Made by a program: the position numbers and the translations under genes. A stretch of 64,000 nucleotides of DNA from Acidobacteriota bacterium (GTDB lineage: Bacteria; Acidobacteriota; Thermoanaerobaculia; Thermoanaerobaculales; Thermoanaerobaculaceae). The notes beneath the pieces are model-generated. The model saw only the letters and a list, made by a program, of their open reading frames with translations. It was not told where the DNA came from and did not search any database. Positions 39,872 through 49,200 of this stretch are shown here, piece after piece. How positions within the stretch are numbered: position 1 is the stretch's first letter; the number at the start of each line of letters is the position of its first letter. The DNA lies in assembly GCA_016213675.1 (NCBI GenBank), contig JACQZW010000039.1:98658-162657 (forward strand). Direction: 5' to 3'.

Positions 39872-42570
39872 CCGTCGTCTCCGGCGCCCGCCTCGGTCCG
39901 TACGAGATCGTCGCGCCGCTGGGCGCCGGCGGGATGGGTGAGGTGTGGCGGGCGCACGACACCCGGCTCGGCCGCGAGGTGGCGATCAAGGTGCTGCCGG
40001 CCGACGTCGAGGCAGATCCCGACCGTCTCGCGAGGTTCGAGCAGGAGGCGCGGGCGATCGCCGCGCTGAGTCACCCGAACATCCTCGCGCTCTTCGACGT
40101 CGGCACGGCCACGATTGCGGCAGACGGAGGGGCAACCGGGCCGCGAACCGTCCACTTCCTCGTCACCGAGCTGCTCGAGGGACGCACGCTGGCCGACCGG
40201 ATCCGGGCCGGCGACCTGACGGCGGCGAAGGCGGTCGAGCTCGCCGTCCAGATCGCCCGCGGCCTCGCGGCGGCGCACGAGCGCGGCGTCGTCCACCGGG
40301 ACCTCAAGCCGGCCAACGTCGTCGTCACCTCCGACGGGGTGGTCAAGATCCTCGACTTCGGGCTGGCGCGGCTGACCCACGCCGAGGCGGGCGCGCGGGA
40401 TCCGGCGACCGCCCCGACCGCAGCCTCGATGACGGAGGTGGGGTCGGTCGTCGGCACCGTCGGCTACATGGCGCCCGAGCAGGTGCGGGGGCTGCCGGCC
40501 GACCACCGCAGCGACATCTTCGCCTTCGGGTGCGTGCTCCACGAGATGCTGTGCGGGACGCCGCCGTTCCGGAGAAGCACCGCGGCGGACACCTCGGTCG
40601 CGATCCTGCGCGACGCGCCGCCCCTGCTCGCCGACGCCGTGAAGGGGCTCCCGCCGCAGCTCGAGGCGATCGTCGGCCGGTGCCTGGAGAAGAGCCCCGA
40701 GGACCGGTTCCAGTCGGCCCGGGACCTCGCCCACGACCTCGACGCCGTCGCGTCGGCGGCGAGGCCGGCGAGGCCGGCGGCAGCCCCGCCGCCGGGGCGG
40801 CATTGGCGCGTGGTCGCTCCGGCGCTGGCCGTCCTCGTCGTGGTGGGCGTGGCGGCGGCGCTCGTCCTCCGACCCGGGGGGTCCGAGAAGGAGGCGGGGG
40901 CGCCGACGCCGCCGAGGATCGTCGTCCTGCCCTTCGAAAACCTCGGGCTTCCCGAGGACGCCTACTTCGCGGCGGGGATGGCCGAGGAGATCACCAGCCG
41001 CCTCGCCAACGTCCGGGGGCTGCGGGTGATCTCGCGGACCACCGCCGTGGGGTACGACCGCAAGGGAAAGACCGTCGCGCAGATTGGCGAGGACCTCGGC
41101 GTCGACTACGTGCTCGAGGGGAGCGTGCGCTGGGAGCACGGCCAGGGACCGGAGGGCCGCGTGCGGATCACGCCGCAGCTCATCAGGGTCAGCGACGACA
41201 CGCACGTCTGGGCCGAGCGCTACGACCGCGTGCTCGCCGGCGTCTTCGCCATCCAGTCGGAGGTCGCCGTCAACGCCGTCGAGGCGATGGGCGTCGCGCT
41301 GTTGCCGCGCGAGCACACCGCGCTGAGCGAGGTGTCCACGGACGACCTCGTGGCCTACGATCATTACCTGCGCGGTCGCGAGCTGTTCGACGGCGGCGAG
41401 GACCGGCCTCACGTCGAGGCCGCCGCCGGGATGCTCCAGGCGGCGGTGGACCGCGATCCTCGGTTCGCCCGAGCGCTCGCCGGGCTCGCCCGCGCGCACC
41501 TGTTCATGTACTGGCTGTACTACGACCGGAGCGAGGAGCGTCTCGCCAAAGCCAAGGACGCCGCGGAGCGCGCAGTCGGGCTGCGGCCCGACCTGGCAGA
41601 CACGCACGTCGCGCTCGGCTACTACTTCTACCACGGTCTCCTCGACTACCCGCGAGCGCTCGACGAGCTCGCCGCCGCCAGGAGGATCCAGCCCAACAAC
41701 GGCGACGCCATCGCGGGAACGGGCTTCGTCCTGCGGCGCCAGGGACGCTGGGCCGAGGCGGTGGCGGCGATCGGCGAGGCCGTCGAGCTCGATCCGAGGA
41801 ACGCCGTGCTGCACTCCAACCTCGGCGAGGCCTCGATGCTCGCCGGCCGCTACCCCGAGGCGGCGCGTGCCTTCGGACTGGCTCGCGCGTTGAGCCCGAC
41901 GTGGGCGACCCCGTACGGCCTGGGGGCGTGGGTCGAGGTGCACTGGCGCGGCGACCTGGCGGCGGCGCAGGCGATCCTCGACCAGGCCGCCGCGGTGCCC
42001 GGTTTCACGGACGACGGCAGCGTGGCGTGGGCGAGCTTCCTGTTCGACGTATTCCGGCGCGACTACTCCGGCGCGCTGCGCCGGCTCGATGCCGGCAACC
42101 GCCGTCCGGGCGAGGCCTTCCTCGACCCGATGCCGACCGCGCTCATGCGTGGCCAGGTGGAGCGGCTGGCGGGCCTGACGGACGCCGCGCGGCGGTCGTT
42201 CGACGCCGCCCGCCGGGAGATCGAGCCGATGGTGGGAAAGGCGCCGGACGACTTCCGCTTTCGCGCCTGGCTGGGCCTGGCCTACGCCGGGCTCGGCCGG
42301 GCCGATGACGCCGTGCGGGAGGCCCGAACCGCATGCGACCTGCTGGTGGCGGCGCAGGACGCCTTCAAGGCCGTCATCGCCTTCGAGAACTTCGCCGTCG
42401 TCCTCGCCATGGTCGGCCGCGACGACGAGGCGATCGCCGCGCTCCGCGACCTGCAGGCCCGCAGCGGCGCCTGGTGGGTGCATCCGCCCCGGCTCTCGCC
42501 GGTCTGGGACCCGCTCCGCGCCGACCCGCGCTTCCAGGCGCTGCTCGCGAATTCCGAGGTCGAGGAATGA
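39868..42570 (+). CDS. Membrane Ser/Thr protein kinase with TolB-like and TPR regions
   Basis: A 900-residue paralogue of the preceding kinase. The kinase domain (1-285) is intact (GAGGMGEVWRAHD, HRDLKPAN, DFGLARL). A transmembrane helix (about 315-333, APALAVLVVVGVAAALVL) places the TolB-like domain (IVVLPFENLGLPEDAYFAAGMAEEI) and the TPR region in the periplasm, unlike the first kinase, which has no such helix. Such tandem kinases may sense envelope and cytoplasmic signals separately (inference). Confidence 0.93.
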   Translation: MTVVSGARLGPYEIVAPLGAGGMGEVWRAHDTRLGREVAIKVLPADVEADPDRLARFEQEARAIAALSHPNILALFDVGTATIAADGGATGPRTVHFLVTELLEGRTLADRIRAGDLTAAKAVELAVQIARGLAAAHERGVVHRDLKPANVVVTSDGVVKILDFGLARLTHAEAGARDPATAPTAASMTEVGSVVGTVGYMAPEQVRGLPADHRSDIFAFGCVLHEMLCGTPPFRRSTAADTSVAILRDAPPLLADAVKGLPPQLEAIVGRCLEKSPEDRFQSARDLAHDLDAVASAARPARPAAAPPPGRHWRVVAPALAVLVVVGVAAALVLRPGGSEKEAGAPTPPRIVVLPFENLGLPEDAYFAAGMAEEITSRLANVRGLRVISRTTAVGYDRKGKTVAQIGEDLGVDYVLEGSVRWEHGQGPEGRVRITPQLIRVSDDTHVWAERYDRVLAGVFAIQSEVAVNAVEAMGVALLPREHTALSEVSTDDLVAYDHYLRGRELFDGGEDRPHVEAAAGMLQAAVDRDPRFARALAGLARAHLFMYWLYYDRSEERLAKAKDAAERAVGLRPDLADTHVALGYYFYHGLLDYPRALDELAAARRIQPNNGDAIAGTGFVLRRQGRWAEAVAAIGEAVELDPRNAVLHSNLGEASMLAGRYPEAARAFGLARALSPTWATPYGLGAWVEVHWRGDLAAAQAILDQAAAVPGFTDDGSVAWASFLFDVFRRDYSGALRRLDAGNRRPGEAFLDPMPTALMRGQVERLAGLTDAARRSFDAARREIEPMVGKAPDDFRFRAWLGLAYAGLGRADDAVREARTACDLLVAAQDAFKAVIAFENFAVVLAMVGRDDEAIAALRDLQARSGAWWVHPPRLSPVWDPLRADPRFQALLANSEVEE

Positions 42571-42601
42571 ACCGCGCGTCCGCAGGAAGGGCGGTGAGGT
42601 C

Positions 42602-43060
42602 ATGTCGATGACACGGGTCGAGTCGAGTGTCGAGATCGCCGCGCCGCTCGAGGAGGTGTTCGCCTACGCCTCGGACTGGCGGACGTGGGAGCAGTGGTGG
42701 CTCGGCGTGTTCGACTTCAGGCCGACCACCGAGGCCACGCGGGGGAACGGCGCGCGCTACGCGTACAAGACGCGGCTCGCCGGTGTCGCTATCGAGGTGG
42801 AGACGGAGATTCACGACTTCGTGGAGAACGTGGGCTGGCGGGGCGTCGGGACCAGGGGGGTGCCGCACACGACGAGGTGGGTGTTCGAGCCGGCGGGCGC
42901 GGGCACGCGGTTCACCTACGTCCTCGAGTACCGGCTGCCGGTGCCCCTGCTCGGTCCGCTGTTCGACGCGCTGCTCCTGCGGCCGGCATGGCAGCGCTGC
43001 CTCGACCGTTCGCTCGCGAACCTCGAGGCCCGGTGCCAGGACTCACATTCCGCTCATTGA
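42602..43060 (+). CDS. SRPBCC-family protein
   Basis: A 152-residue START/SRPBCC (polyketide cyclase-like) domain. The start MTRVESSVEIAAPLEEVFAYASDW, central GxGARYAYKTRLAG and the C-terminal strand-helix (LLRPAWQRCLDRSLANLEA) fit lipid-binding folds. ATG 42602 has GGTGAGG upstream. It follows the kinase by 31 nt and may be co-transcribed. Ligand unknown; hydrophobic-pocket binding expected. Confidence 0.88.
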   Translation: MSMTRVESSVEIAAPLEEVFAYASDWRTWEQWWLGVFDFRPTTEATRGNGARYAYKTRLAGVAIEVETEIHDFVENVGWRGVGTRGVPHTTRWVFEPAGAGTRFTYVLEYRLPVPLLGPLFDALLLRPAWQRCLDRSLANLEARCQDSHSAH

Positions 43061-43127
43061 GAGGCGCTGCCTGCCTCGACGCGGTCACGTCCCGCCGCCG
43101 TCGAAGTAGGCCAGCTCGGCGGGCGCG

Positions 43128-43916
43128 TCAGTGGGCGTGCCCGGGTGGCGGGGGCACGTTCGCGTAGACGATCAGGAGCGCAGCCGGGCTGTCGCCGGCG
43201 CGGATCTCGAACGCGGCGGCCGGCGGGATGTACGCCAACTCTCCCGGCGCCAGCGACACCGGCGCCGCGCCGGAACGCTCCACCGTCGCCCGGCCCTCGA
43301 CGCAGACGACCATCTTGCGCACCGTGGCGGCCGCCGGCTGCGCCAGCGTGGCGCCGGCCGCGACGACGCGCCGGTCCACCCCGAACCCCTCGTCCTCGAA
43401 GGCGGACTCCGCGAGGTCGATCCTGGACGGGACCGCCGCGCGCAGCTCCGCGGGAGGCGGAATCACCGCCCGCGGGCCGGCGAGGTGCGCGGCGCGAGCC
43501 TCCAGCCGCAACACCGAGGCGTACGGCGGCACGGCGATGCCCGGGCGGAACGAGTGGTGCTGCCAGTGCGACACCCGCGCCCGGTGGTAGACCTTCCGGT
43601 ACAGCAGCCCCTCGACGTCCGCCTCGAGTCCCGCGCAGTCGGTGGGAAAGGTGTGCTTCAGCCCGGGGAAGTTGACGACGATGCCGTCGCCTCCCCCCTG
43701 CGGCACGACCTCGATGAAGCACCCCTCCTCGTTGCACGCCGACGCCACGCGGCCCTTGAGCCTGACGACGGTGTTGACGAAGCGCTCGGGGTGCGCCAGG
43801 ACATCAGCGACCGGCGTCGCGAACTGCGCCGCGAACGGCTCCCCGTGGTGCGTGCCCTGCGCCCCCTCTGCCGCGGCCGCCGCGGCCAGCAACCCGATCC
43901 AGACCGGTGTCCGCAT
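43128..43916 (-). CDS. Secreted DUF4920-like/cupin two-domain protein
   Basis: A 262-residue exported protein (signal peptide ends EGAQG). The first domain (about 30-130) has the DUF4920/OB-like pattern VRLKGRVASACNEEGCFIEVV. The second (about 175-255) is a cupin: VVCVEGRATVER, LAPGELAYIPPAAAFEIRAG, with few metal-binding His residues, so it may be a ligand-binding cupin. GGGAGGG lies 5 nt before ATG 43916. The fusion of the two domains is uncommon as far as I can judge. Confidence 0.85.
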   Translation of the reverse strand: MRTPVWIGLLAAAAAAEGAQGTHHGEPFAAQFATPVADVLAHPERFVNTVVRLKGRVASACNEEGCFIEVVPQGGGDGIVVNFPGLKHTFPTDCAGLEADVEGLLYRKVYHRARVSHWQHHSFRPGIAVPPYASVLRLEARAAHLAGPRAVIPPPAELRAAVPSRIDLAESAFEDEGFGVDRRVVAAGATLAQPAAATVRKMVVCVEGRATVERSGAAPVSLAPGELAYIPPAAAFEIRAGDSPAALLIVYANVPPPPGHAH

Positions 43917-44006
43917 GATGCCCTCCCAGTCAGCTCACGCGGCATCGTACCCGACGCACCTGCGACGCGGCGCCCGCGGCGTGGGACCGCGCGGCACGAC
44001 ACGAAT

Positions 44007-44031
44007 CGGCCCGCCGTCTGCCGGCGGGCCG
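44007..44031 (-). terminator. Hairpin terminator of the first QCQP-domain gene
   Basis: CGGCCCGCCG/CGGCGGGCCG, 10-bp perfect stem, 5-nt loop. The same stem occurs after the paralogous gene at 44859-44883, with similar flanks. Confidence 0.6.
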
Positions 44032-44076
44032 CGTCGCGTCTCATGAGGCGGGTCGATGGACCCGGCCTCTCCGTGG

Positions 44077-44712
44077 CTACTGGACCACCTTGACCGTGCA
44101 GTTGCCCTGGCTCTGCGCGCCGTTCATCACGTCGTCGAGGATCACGTGGGCGCCGGGCGCGAGGCCGTTCGCGAAGGTGTAGTCACCCTTCCACTGGCCG
44201 TTCATCACCTCCCAGTGCACCTTGGTCCCGTTCGGCAGCGCCTTGTTGCCCTTGTTCCAGATCATCACGTCGTTGACGAACTCGGCCGCACCGTAGGGCT
44301 GGCACTGCAGCACGTAGGCGAGCTTCTTGATGATCTCGGGATCGATGACTCGCCTCACGGTCTTCAGGACCACGTTGACCGTGCAGTTGCCCTGGCTCTG
44401 GGCGCCGTTCATCACGTCGTCCAGGACCACCTTGGCGCCGGGCGCGAGATTGGCTGTGAAGGTGTAGTCGCCCTTCCACTGGCCGTTCATCACCTCCCAG
44501 TGCACCTTGGTCCCGCTCGGCACCGCCTTCGTGCCCTTGTTCCAGATCTGGACGTCGTTGACGAACTCGGCTGCGCCGAACGGCTGGCACTGCAGCACGA
44601 AGGCCGGCCTCGGGACCATCGTGGCCTGTGCCGGCATCCCGGCCTGCTCGGCCCACGCCAGCCCGCCGCCGATCATCCCCACGACCACCGCAACGATGAG
44701 CACTCGCTTCAT
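44077..44712 (-). CDS. Secreted protein with two tandem copies of an unrecognised domain
   Basis: A 211-residue protein with a signal peptide (VLIVAVVVGMIGGGLAWA). Two tandem copies of an about 80-residue domain follow. Each has xLQCQPxGAAEFVNDVxIWNKG, GTKVHWEVMNGQWKGDYTF, LAPGAxVxLDDVMNGAQSQGNCTV. The copies are highly similar in protein and DNA. The domain pattern (asparagine/tryptophan-rich strands) recalls immunoglobulin-like or CARDB folds, but I cannot name it. Paralogue at 44927-45688. The start is ATG 44712. Confidence 0.85.
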   Translation of the reverse strand: MKRVLIVAVVVGMIGGGLAWAEQAGMPAQATMVPRPAFVLQCQPFGAAEFVNDVQIWNKGTKAVPSGTKVHWEVMNGQWKGDYTFTANLAPGAKVVLDDVMNGAQSQGNCTVNVVLKTVRRVIDPEIIKKLAYVLQCQPYGAAEFVNDVMIWNKGNKALPNGTKVHWEVMNGQWKGDYTFANGLAPGAHVILDDVMNGAQSQGNCTVKVVQ

Positions 44713-44739
44713 GACCCGGTCTCCTTTCCCTCCGTCCAA

Positions 44740-44763
44740 GAGGTCTCACGGGGGTAACGCCGC
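44740..44763 (-). promoter_or_regulatory. 24-bp conserved leader box upstream of first paralogue
   Basis: GCGGCGTTACCCCCGTGAGA followed by CCTC on the minus strand lies 28 bp before the start and is repeated, with one mismatch, at the same distance before the paralogue (45716-45739). It is a leader or operator sequence retained in the duplication. Confidence 0.45.
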
Positions 44764-44858
44764 CGGTGGGCTCGATCGCACACCGGGTACCAGGTCGCGC
44801 ATTCCGTGGTTGGTGCGGCCACCCTGCGAGTGTTCATGTGGCGCGGCCGGACACGATT

Positions 44859-44883
44859 CGGCCCGCCGGAGTGCGGCGGGCCG
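44859..44883 (-). terminator. Hairpin terminator of the second QCQP-domain gene
   Basis: Same stem as 44007-44031 (CGGCCCGCCG/CGGCGGGCCG), 5-nt loop, 43 bp downstream of the stop. Confidence 0.6.
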
Positions 44884-44926
44884 TGTGGGGTTGGCGGCAG
44901 TGACTCGACTCGAGCCGATCACGAGG

Positions 44927-45688
44927 CTACGGCACGTGCGCCCACGCTTTGCAGGGACGCGTCCATAGCTGCGCAACGGGAAGGACATCCTCGGTGTTGT
45001 AGGCGTACGCCGCCGTCGGCGGGTTCGGTGCCAGGGCGAAGTCCCAGGGGGGCCGGATCCCCGTGCAGCAGGCAGCCGGCATACCCTCAACCTCGTACTT
45101 GACGATCGTGCCCACCGGCAGCATGGCTCCGGTCGTGTTGACGAAGAACAGGCGTCTCGACGCGGCGTTCGGGTTCGAGCCGGGCGGCGGCCAGACAAAG
45201 ATGCCGCACTCGATCTCCTTCCACTGGACCTGCGGCGGAGGTTGTACGATCCGCGCGGCCGCCCTCATCGCGTATCTCGGATCCGGGGCCTGCAACTTCA
45301 TGAGGCGCATGTTCTCGGGCTTGATCTGCATGTGTAGCGGCTCCACCACCTTGACCGTGCAGTTGCCCTGGCTTTGCGCGCCGTTCATGACGTTGGTCAG
45401 GACCACCTTGGCGCCGGGCGCGAGGCTGGCCGCGAAGGTGTAGTTGCCCTTCCACTGGCCGTTCATCACCTCCCAGTGCACCTTCGTCCCGCTCGGCACC
45501 GGCTTCGTGCCCTTGTTCCAGATCTGGACGTCGTTGACGAACTCGGCCGCTCCATAAGGCTGGCACTGGAGCACGAAACCCACCTGCACCGGCTTCTTGG
45601 CCTGGGACGGCACCCCGGCCGGATCGGCCCACGCCAGCCCGGCGCCGATCATCCCGAGAACCACCGCGACGATGAGGACTCGCTTCAT
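44927..45688 (-). CDS. Secreted protein, paralogue with one QCQP domain and distinct C-terminal half
   Basis: A 253-residue protein. The signal peptide and first domain (residues 1-112, QCQPYGAAEFVNDVQIWNKG, GTKVHWEVMNGQWKGNYTF) closely match the protein at 44077-44712. The remainder (about 113-253) is different: GIFVWPPPGSNPNAASRRLFFVNTTGAMLPVGTIVKYEVEG, resembling a diverged copy of the same fold (strand, then xLPVGTxVxxEV). Two Cys in PAACCTG and one in RPCKAW could form disulfides. Start ATG 45688. Confidence 0.85.
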   Translation of the reverse strand: MKRVLIVAVVLGMIGAGLAWADPAGVPSQAKKPVQVGFVLQCQPYGAAEFVNDVQIWNKGTKPVPSGTKVHWEVMNGQWKGNYTFAASLAPGAKVVLTNVMNGAQSQGNCTVKVVEPLHMQIKPENMRLMKLQAPDPRYAMRAAARIVQPPPQVQWKEIECGIFVWPPPGSNPNAASRRLFFVNTTGAMLPVGTIVKYEVEGMPAACCTGIRPPWDFALAPNPPTAAYAYNTEDVLPVAQLWTRPCKAWAHVP

Positions 45689-45715
45689 CTTCCTGTCTCC
45701 TTTCCCTCGATTGAG

Positions 45716-45739
45716 GAGGTCTCATGGGGGTAACGCCGC
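45716..45739 (-). promoter_or_regulatory. 24-bp conserved leader box upstream of second paralogue
   Basis: Counterpart of 44740-44763 with one mismatch, 28 bp upstream of the start codon. Confidence 0.45.
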
Positions 45740-45765
45740 AGGCAGGCCGGATCGCACACGCGAAG

Positions 45766-45864
45766 GGTGCAGGTATGCCCTTGGCCGACTTGTGCGTCTC
45801 CGGACACACACCGTCGGCTGCGCTGGAAGGCGCATTACAGGTCGGACCAGGCGTACCCGGTACC
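45766..45864 (+). repeat. Short copy of the GGTGCCAGG inverted-repeat element
   Basis: About 99 bp. The left end GGTGCAGGTATGCCCTTGGC...GACTTGTG and the right end AGGTCGGACCAGGCGTACCC...GGTACC are imperfect terminal inverted repeats of the family at 59461 and 60103. The interior is only about 35 bp, so this is the smallest form. Confidence 0.6.
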
Positions 45865-45895
45865 TCTCGCCTGGAATGGCTGCCCTGCGGAAAGA

Positions 45896-46052
45896 GTGCC
45901 AGGTACGCCCTTAGCCGACTTGTCGGTCGCTGACCTGACGGCGGGACCGTAGGTCGCCGGGGCGAGTTCCGGCCTCAGGGATCGGGTGATCGTCGAGCCT
46001 CGCACGGTGTTACGCCTCCAAGGTGAAGTCACCCGCTCAGAGTAGGGCATCT
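45896..46052 (+). repeat. Left part of a GGTGCCAGG element
   Basis: Begins GTGCCAGGTACGCCCTTAGC with CGACTTG, then GACCTGACGGCG and the interior GATCGTCGAGCCTCGCACGG...ACGCCTCCAAGGTGAA. The interior is shared with 54211-54499 and, reversed, with 59461-59805 and 60103-60434. The right terminal repeat is missing or too diverged to see. Confidence 0.65.
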
Positions 46053-46202
46053 CCGCCGCGAGAGAGCCTCTCCACGACCAGGTATTGCCCTCCGCTCGTC
46101 GTCGGCCGCCTCGAGCGTGACGGCGGCGTCGGCCCCCTCAACCCTGCCCCCCCGATCTCCCCGCTCGCAGCGACTCATATCGCTAACTGATCAGACAGTT
46201 GT
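46053..46202. other. Non-coding remainder between element and promoter
   Basis: Part of the 584-bp gap 45689-46272. Beyond the two repeat copies and the promoter, I see no gene or structured feature here. Confidence 0.4.
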
Positions 46203-46232
46203 TTGACAGACTCGCGCTCCCGAGTCTAGAGT
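46203..46232 (+). promoter_or_regulatory. Sigma-70-type promoter with internal inverted repeat
   Basis: TTGACA (46203-46208), 18-bp spacer, TAGAGT (46227-46232), about 40 bp before ATG 46273. The spacer contains GACTCG-N6-CGAGTC, a 6-bp inverted repeat that could bind a regulator. Confidence 0.5.
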
Positions 46233-46272
46233 CCGCCGATTTCCGGTGGACAGGTCTTGAGACGGAGTGACA

Positions 46273-49200
46273 ATGCGAACGGGCGGACGGGTCGTTGTGG
46301 GTCTCGCATCACTGCTGTTCCTCATGCCGCGATCAGCCACGGCGCAGGTGGGCGCCGTGCTCGCCGACGCGGACCTCCACATCCAGGGCGTGCGCCTCAC
46401 CGTCGCGCCCGCGCGGCAGGAGGTCGACCCCGGACGCCCCACGGTCGTCCACACCTCGCTCGGCGACGTCTCGCCCGCGCAGCTCGGCCCGGGCGTCCTC
46501 GTCTCGGCCGACCTCTCCGGCCCCGGCCTCGACCCGCCGCTCGCCCTCACGACTGCCCCCGGCGAGCCGTTCGCCATCCCCGGCCTCAACCGCGAGGGCG
46601 CCTACGCGCTCACCGGCATCCGCCTCGTCGCCGCCGGCCGCACGCTGCTGCGGGCCGACCCCGACCGCGTCGAGATCCTCGTCCACCGGCTGGTCGTCTC
46701 GTCGGTCACCTCGCGTCCGCTCACCGCGGCCGAGATCGCCCGCGCCGGCATCGTGATCGCCGACGACAGCTTCCGCGTCTACCGCTACACCGTGGGGTTC
46801 GCAACCGTCAGCGGCACCGTCGAGGTCGGCTTCGACCTCATCGCCGGGCCGGACGGCCGCGTGCTGCTCCCGTCGAACCCGGACGGCCAGTTCGCCCTGC
46901 CCGCCGGCGCCCCGGGCTCGGCGCCGTTGCCGCAGGTCCAGGCGTTCTCGCTGCCGATCCCGGGCGGCGGCGGCGATTCGAACCCGCCCCCCGGCAGCGC
47001 GACGGGCCGGGCCATCCCCGGCTTCCTCGTCATCCCCGGCGACATGGCGTTCCTCCACCAGTTCTTCTCCGTGATCCTCGTGGTCCAGAACGGCGCGCTC
47101 GCCGGCTCCGGCCTCACGCTGCGCGACCTCCACGCCCGCCTCGAGCTCGATGGCGACGGCCTGCGCCAGGCCGAGACCGCGCCGCCCACCGTGCCCGGCC
47201 AGCCGGTCCCGCTCCTCGACCCCGGCCCCGACGGCCTCCCCGGCACCGCCGACGACCTCACCTTCCTCGTCGCGCAAGCCTCGGGCCAGGCGTCGTGGCT
47301 CGTCGAGGGGCTGGAGGAGGGGAGCCACGTCGTCCGCGTCGCGCTGCAGGCGACCATCGACGGCCTCGCGACCGGCGCGCCCGCCACCGTCTCGGGCGCC
47401 GTGCCGGGCGTCGTCGTCGTCCGCGACCCGCGCTTCGCCCTGACCTTCTTCCACCCGCTGACCGTGCGCGCCGGCGAGAGCTACGAGCACCGCGTCGTCG
47501 TCAGCAACCTCTCGACGACCCCGGTCTACCGCCTCGCCATGAGCCTCCCTGCGAGCCAGCTCACCGGAGTCCGCCTGGCCGACGGCGAGCCGGCGCAGCA
47601 CGAGATCGCCGAGCTGCTCCCTGGCGAGTCGCAGGCCGTCGCGTGGCGGCTGGAGTCGCTGCGCACCGGACGCGTCGTGGCCAGCGCCTTCAACACGTCA
47701 GACCCCATCTCGGCGAGCTTCCGCTTCCGCGTCGGCGTGGGGGAGCTGGGCATCCCGCTCTCCCCCGAGACGCTCGTGCTCCCCGCGGAAACCCGCCTGC
47801 TCGGCGACGCCCTGCGCGAGCCCGCGCTGTCGCTCCTCGGCCTCGGCTACTCGCTGGCGACGAGCGCCGGCGCCGTCGTCGAGGGCCTGCTCCCGGTGGG
47901 CGAGACCATCGTTCGGGTGCGGGCCCGCGAGCTGGCCGCGCACGCCAAGCGGATCGCCTGGGGCGAGAACCCCGACCGCGCGACCGTCTCGCTCGCCCTC
48001 GCCTGGCAAGGCGCGAGCGTCTGGGACAACGGCTTCGACGCGCTCCGCCGCGCCTCCAGCCGCGGCCGGCAGCTCGAGGGCCAGATGGGCGCCGCGCTCG
48101 GCCGCCTGATCGACACGCACGGCCCGGACGCCGCCTTCCGCGAGCTCGAGGAGGTCGCCATCACGGGCGGGCCGACCCTGCTCGCCAGCGCGCGCGGGGC
48201 CGGCGCCGAGGGAAGCGCCCGCCTCGTCATCTCCGGCGCCGCGTCGGGCCGCGTCACGGCGGGCCAGAGTGCCGACACGACGCTGTTCGCCCGAGCGCTC
48301 CCCGGCGTCGCGCTCCTCGACGTCCGCGGCGCCGGCTGGCAGGGCGAGGTCGCGCCGGTCGTCCTCCCCCTCGACGACGAGGGCGCTTGGGCCGAGGGCG
48401 GCTACCAGGTCCGCCTTCACGGCACCGCCGCCGGCTCGGTCAACCTCGCCGTCGCGGTCGTCCTGGCGGACGGCTCGACCCGCCGCCTCGACCCCGGCCC
48501 GATCGCGACCGCGCCGGGCTCCACGGCGCTGCTCGTCGTCCCGCCGGGCGGCGCCGCCTCACTGTGGGTCGACGGCGATGCCGACGGCCTCGTCGAACGT
48601 CAGGAGACCATCGACGCCACGCTTCGCGAGGCCCCTCAGGCGCGCGTGCTCACGGCGCGCCTCGACAACGATCTCGGCCCGACGCGCAAGGTCGTCGCCA
48701 TGCTCTTCAGTCAGCCGGTCGACGGTGACGCGCTGGCGGCAGTCGACCCCACCCAGTGGCTCGTCACCTCGCACCTCGACCTCCCCGACGGCGCCGGGCG
48801 CCTGGTCGTCGACCGCGACCGCCACGGCGAGACCCTTGTCACCCAGGACGACCCGCACTTCCTCGTCCTCGGCCTCGACGCCCCGCTCAACCCGCACGCG
48901 ACCCTTGCACTGTCCTCGCCGTCCACAGGCGTGCCTCTGCTCGGCGGCAGAACCGTCCCGATCGAGCCGGTTGGCCTGTCGTTGCCGGCCGAGGCCGCGG
49001 GCGGCGCTGTCCGCGGCGTGGTCATCGGCGCCTCCGGCCTCGCGGTCCCCGGCGCGGTCGTCGAGCTGTACGAGTCGGACAGCGTCGACGGCGGGCTGGA
49101 TGGCGCCTCCTGGGTGCTCCACCGCGTCGATCGCGTGACGGCCGACGGGAGCGGCGCCTTCGTCCTCGACGCCGTCCGTCCGCGCGACGCGTCGGTGCCG

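Noticed and set aside
39616..42603. 995-residue minus-strand frame opposite the second kinase
   Set aside because: Shadow frame; the kinase motifs on the plus strand are intact.
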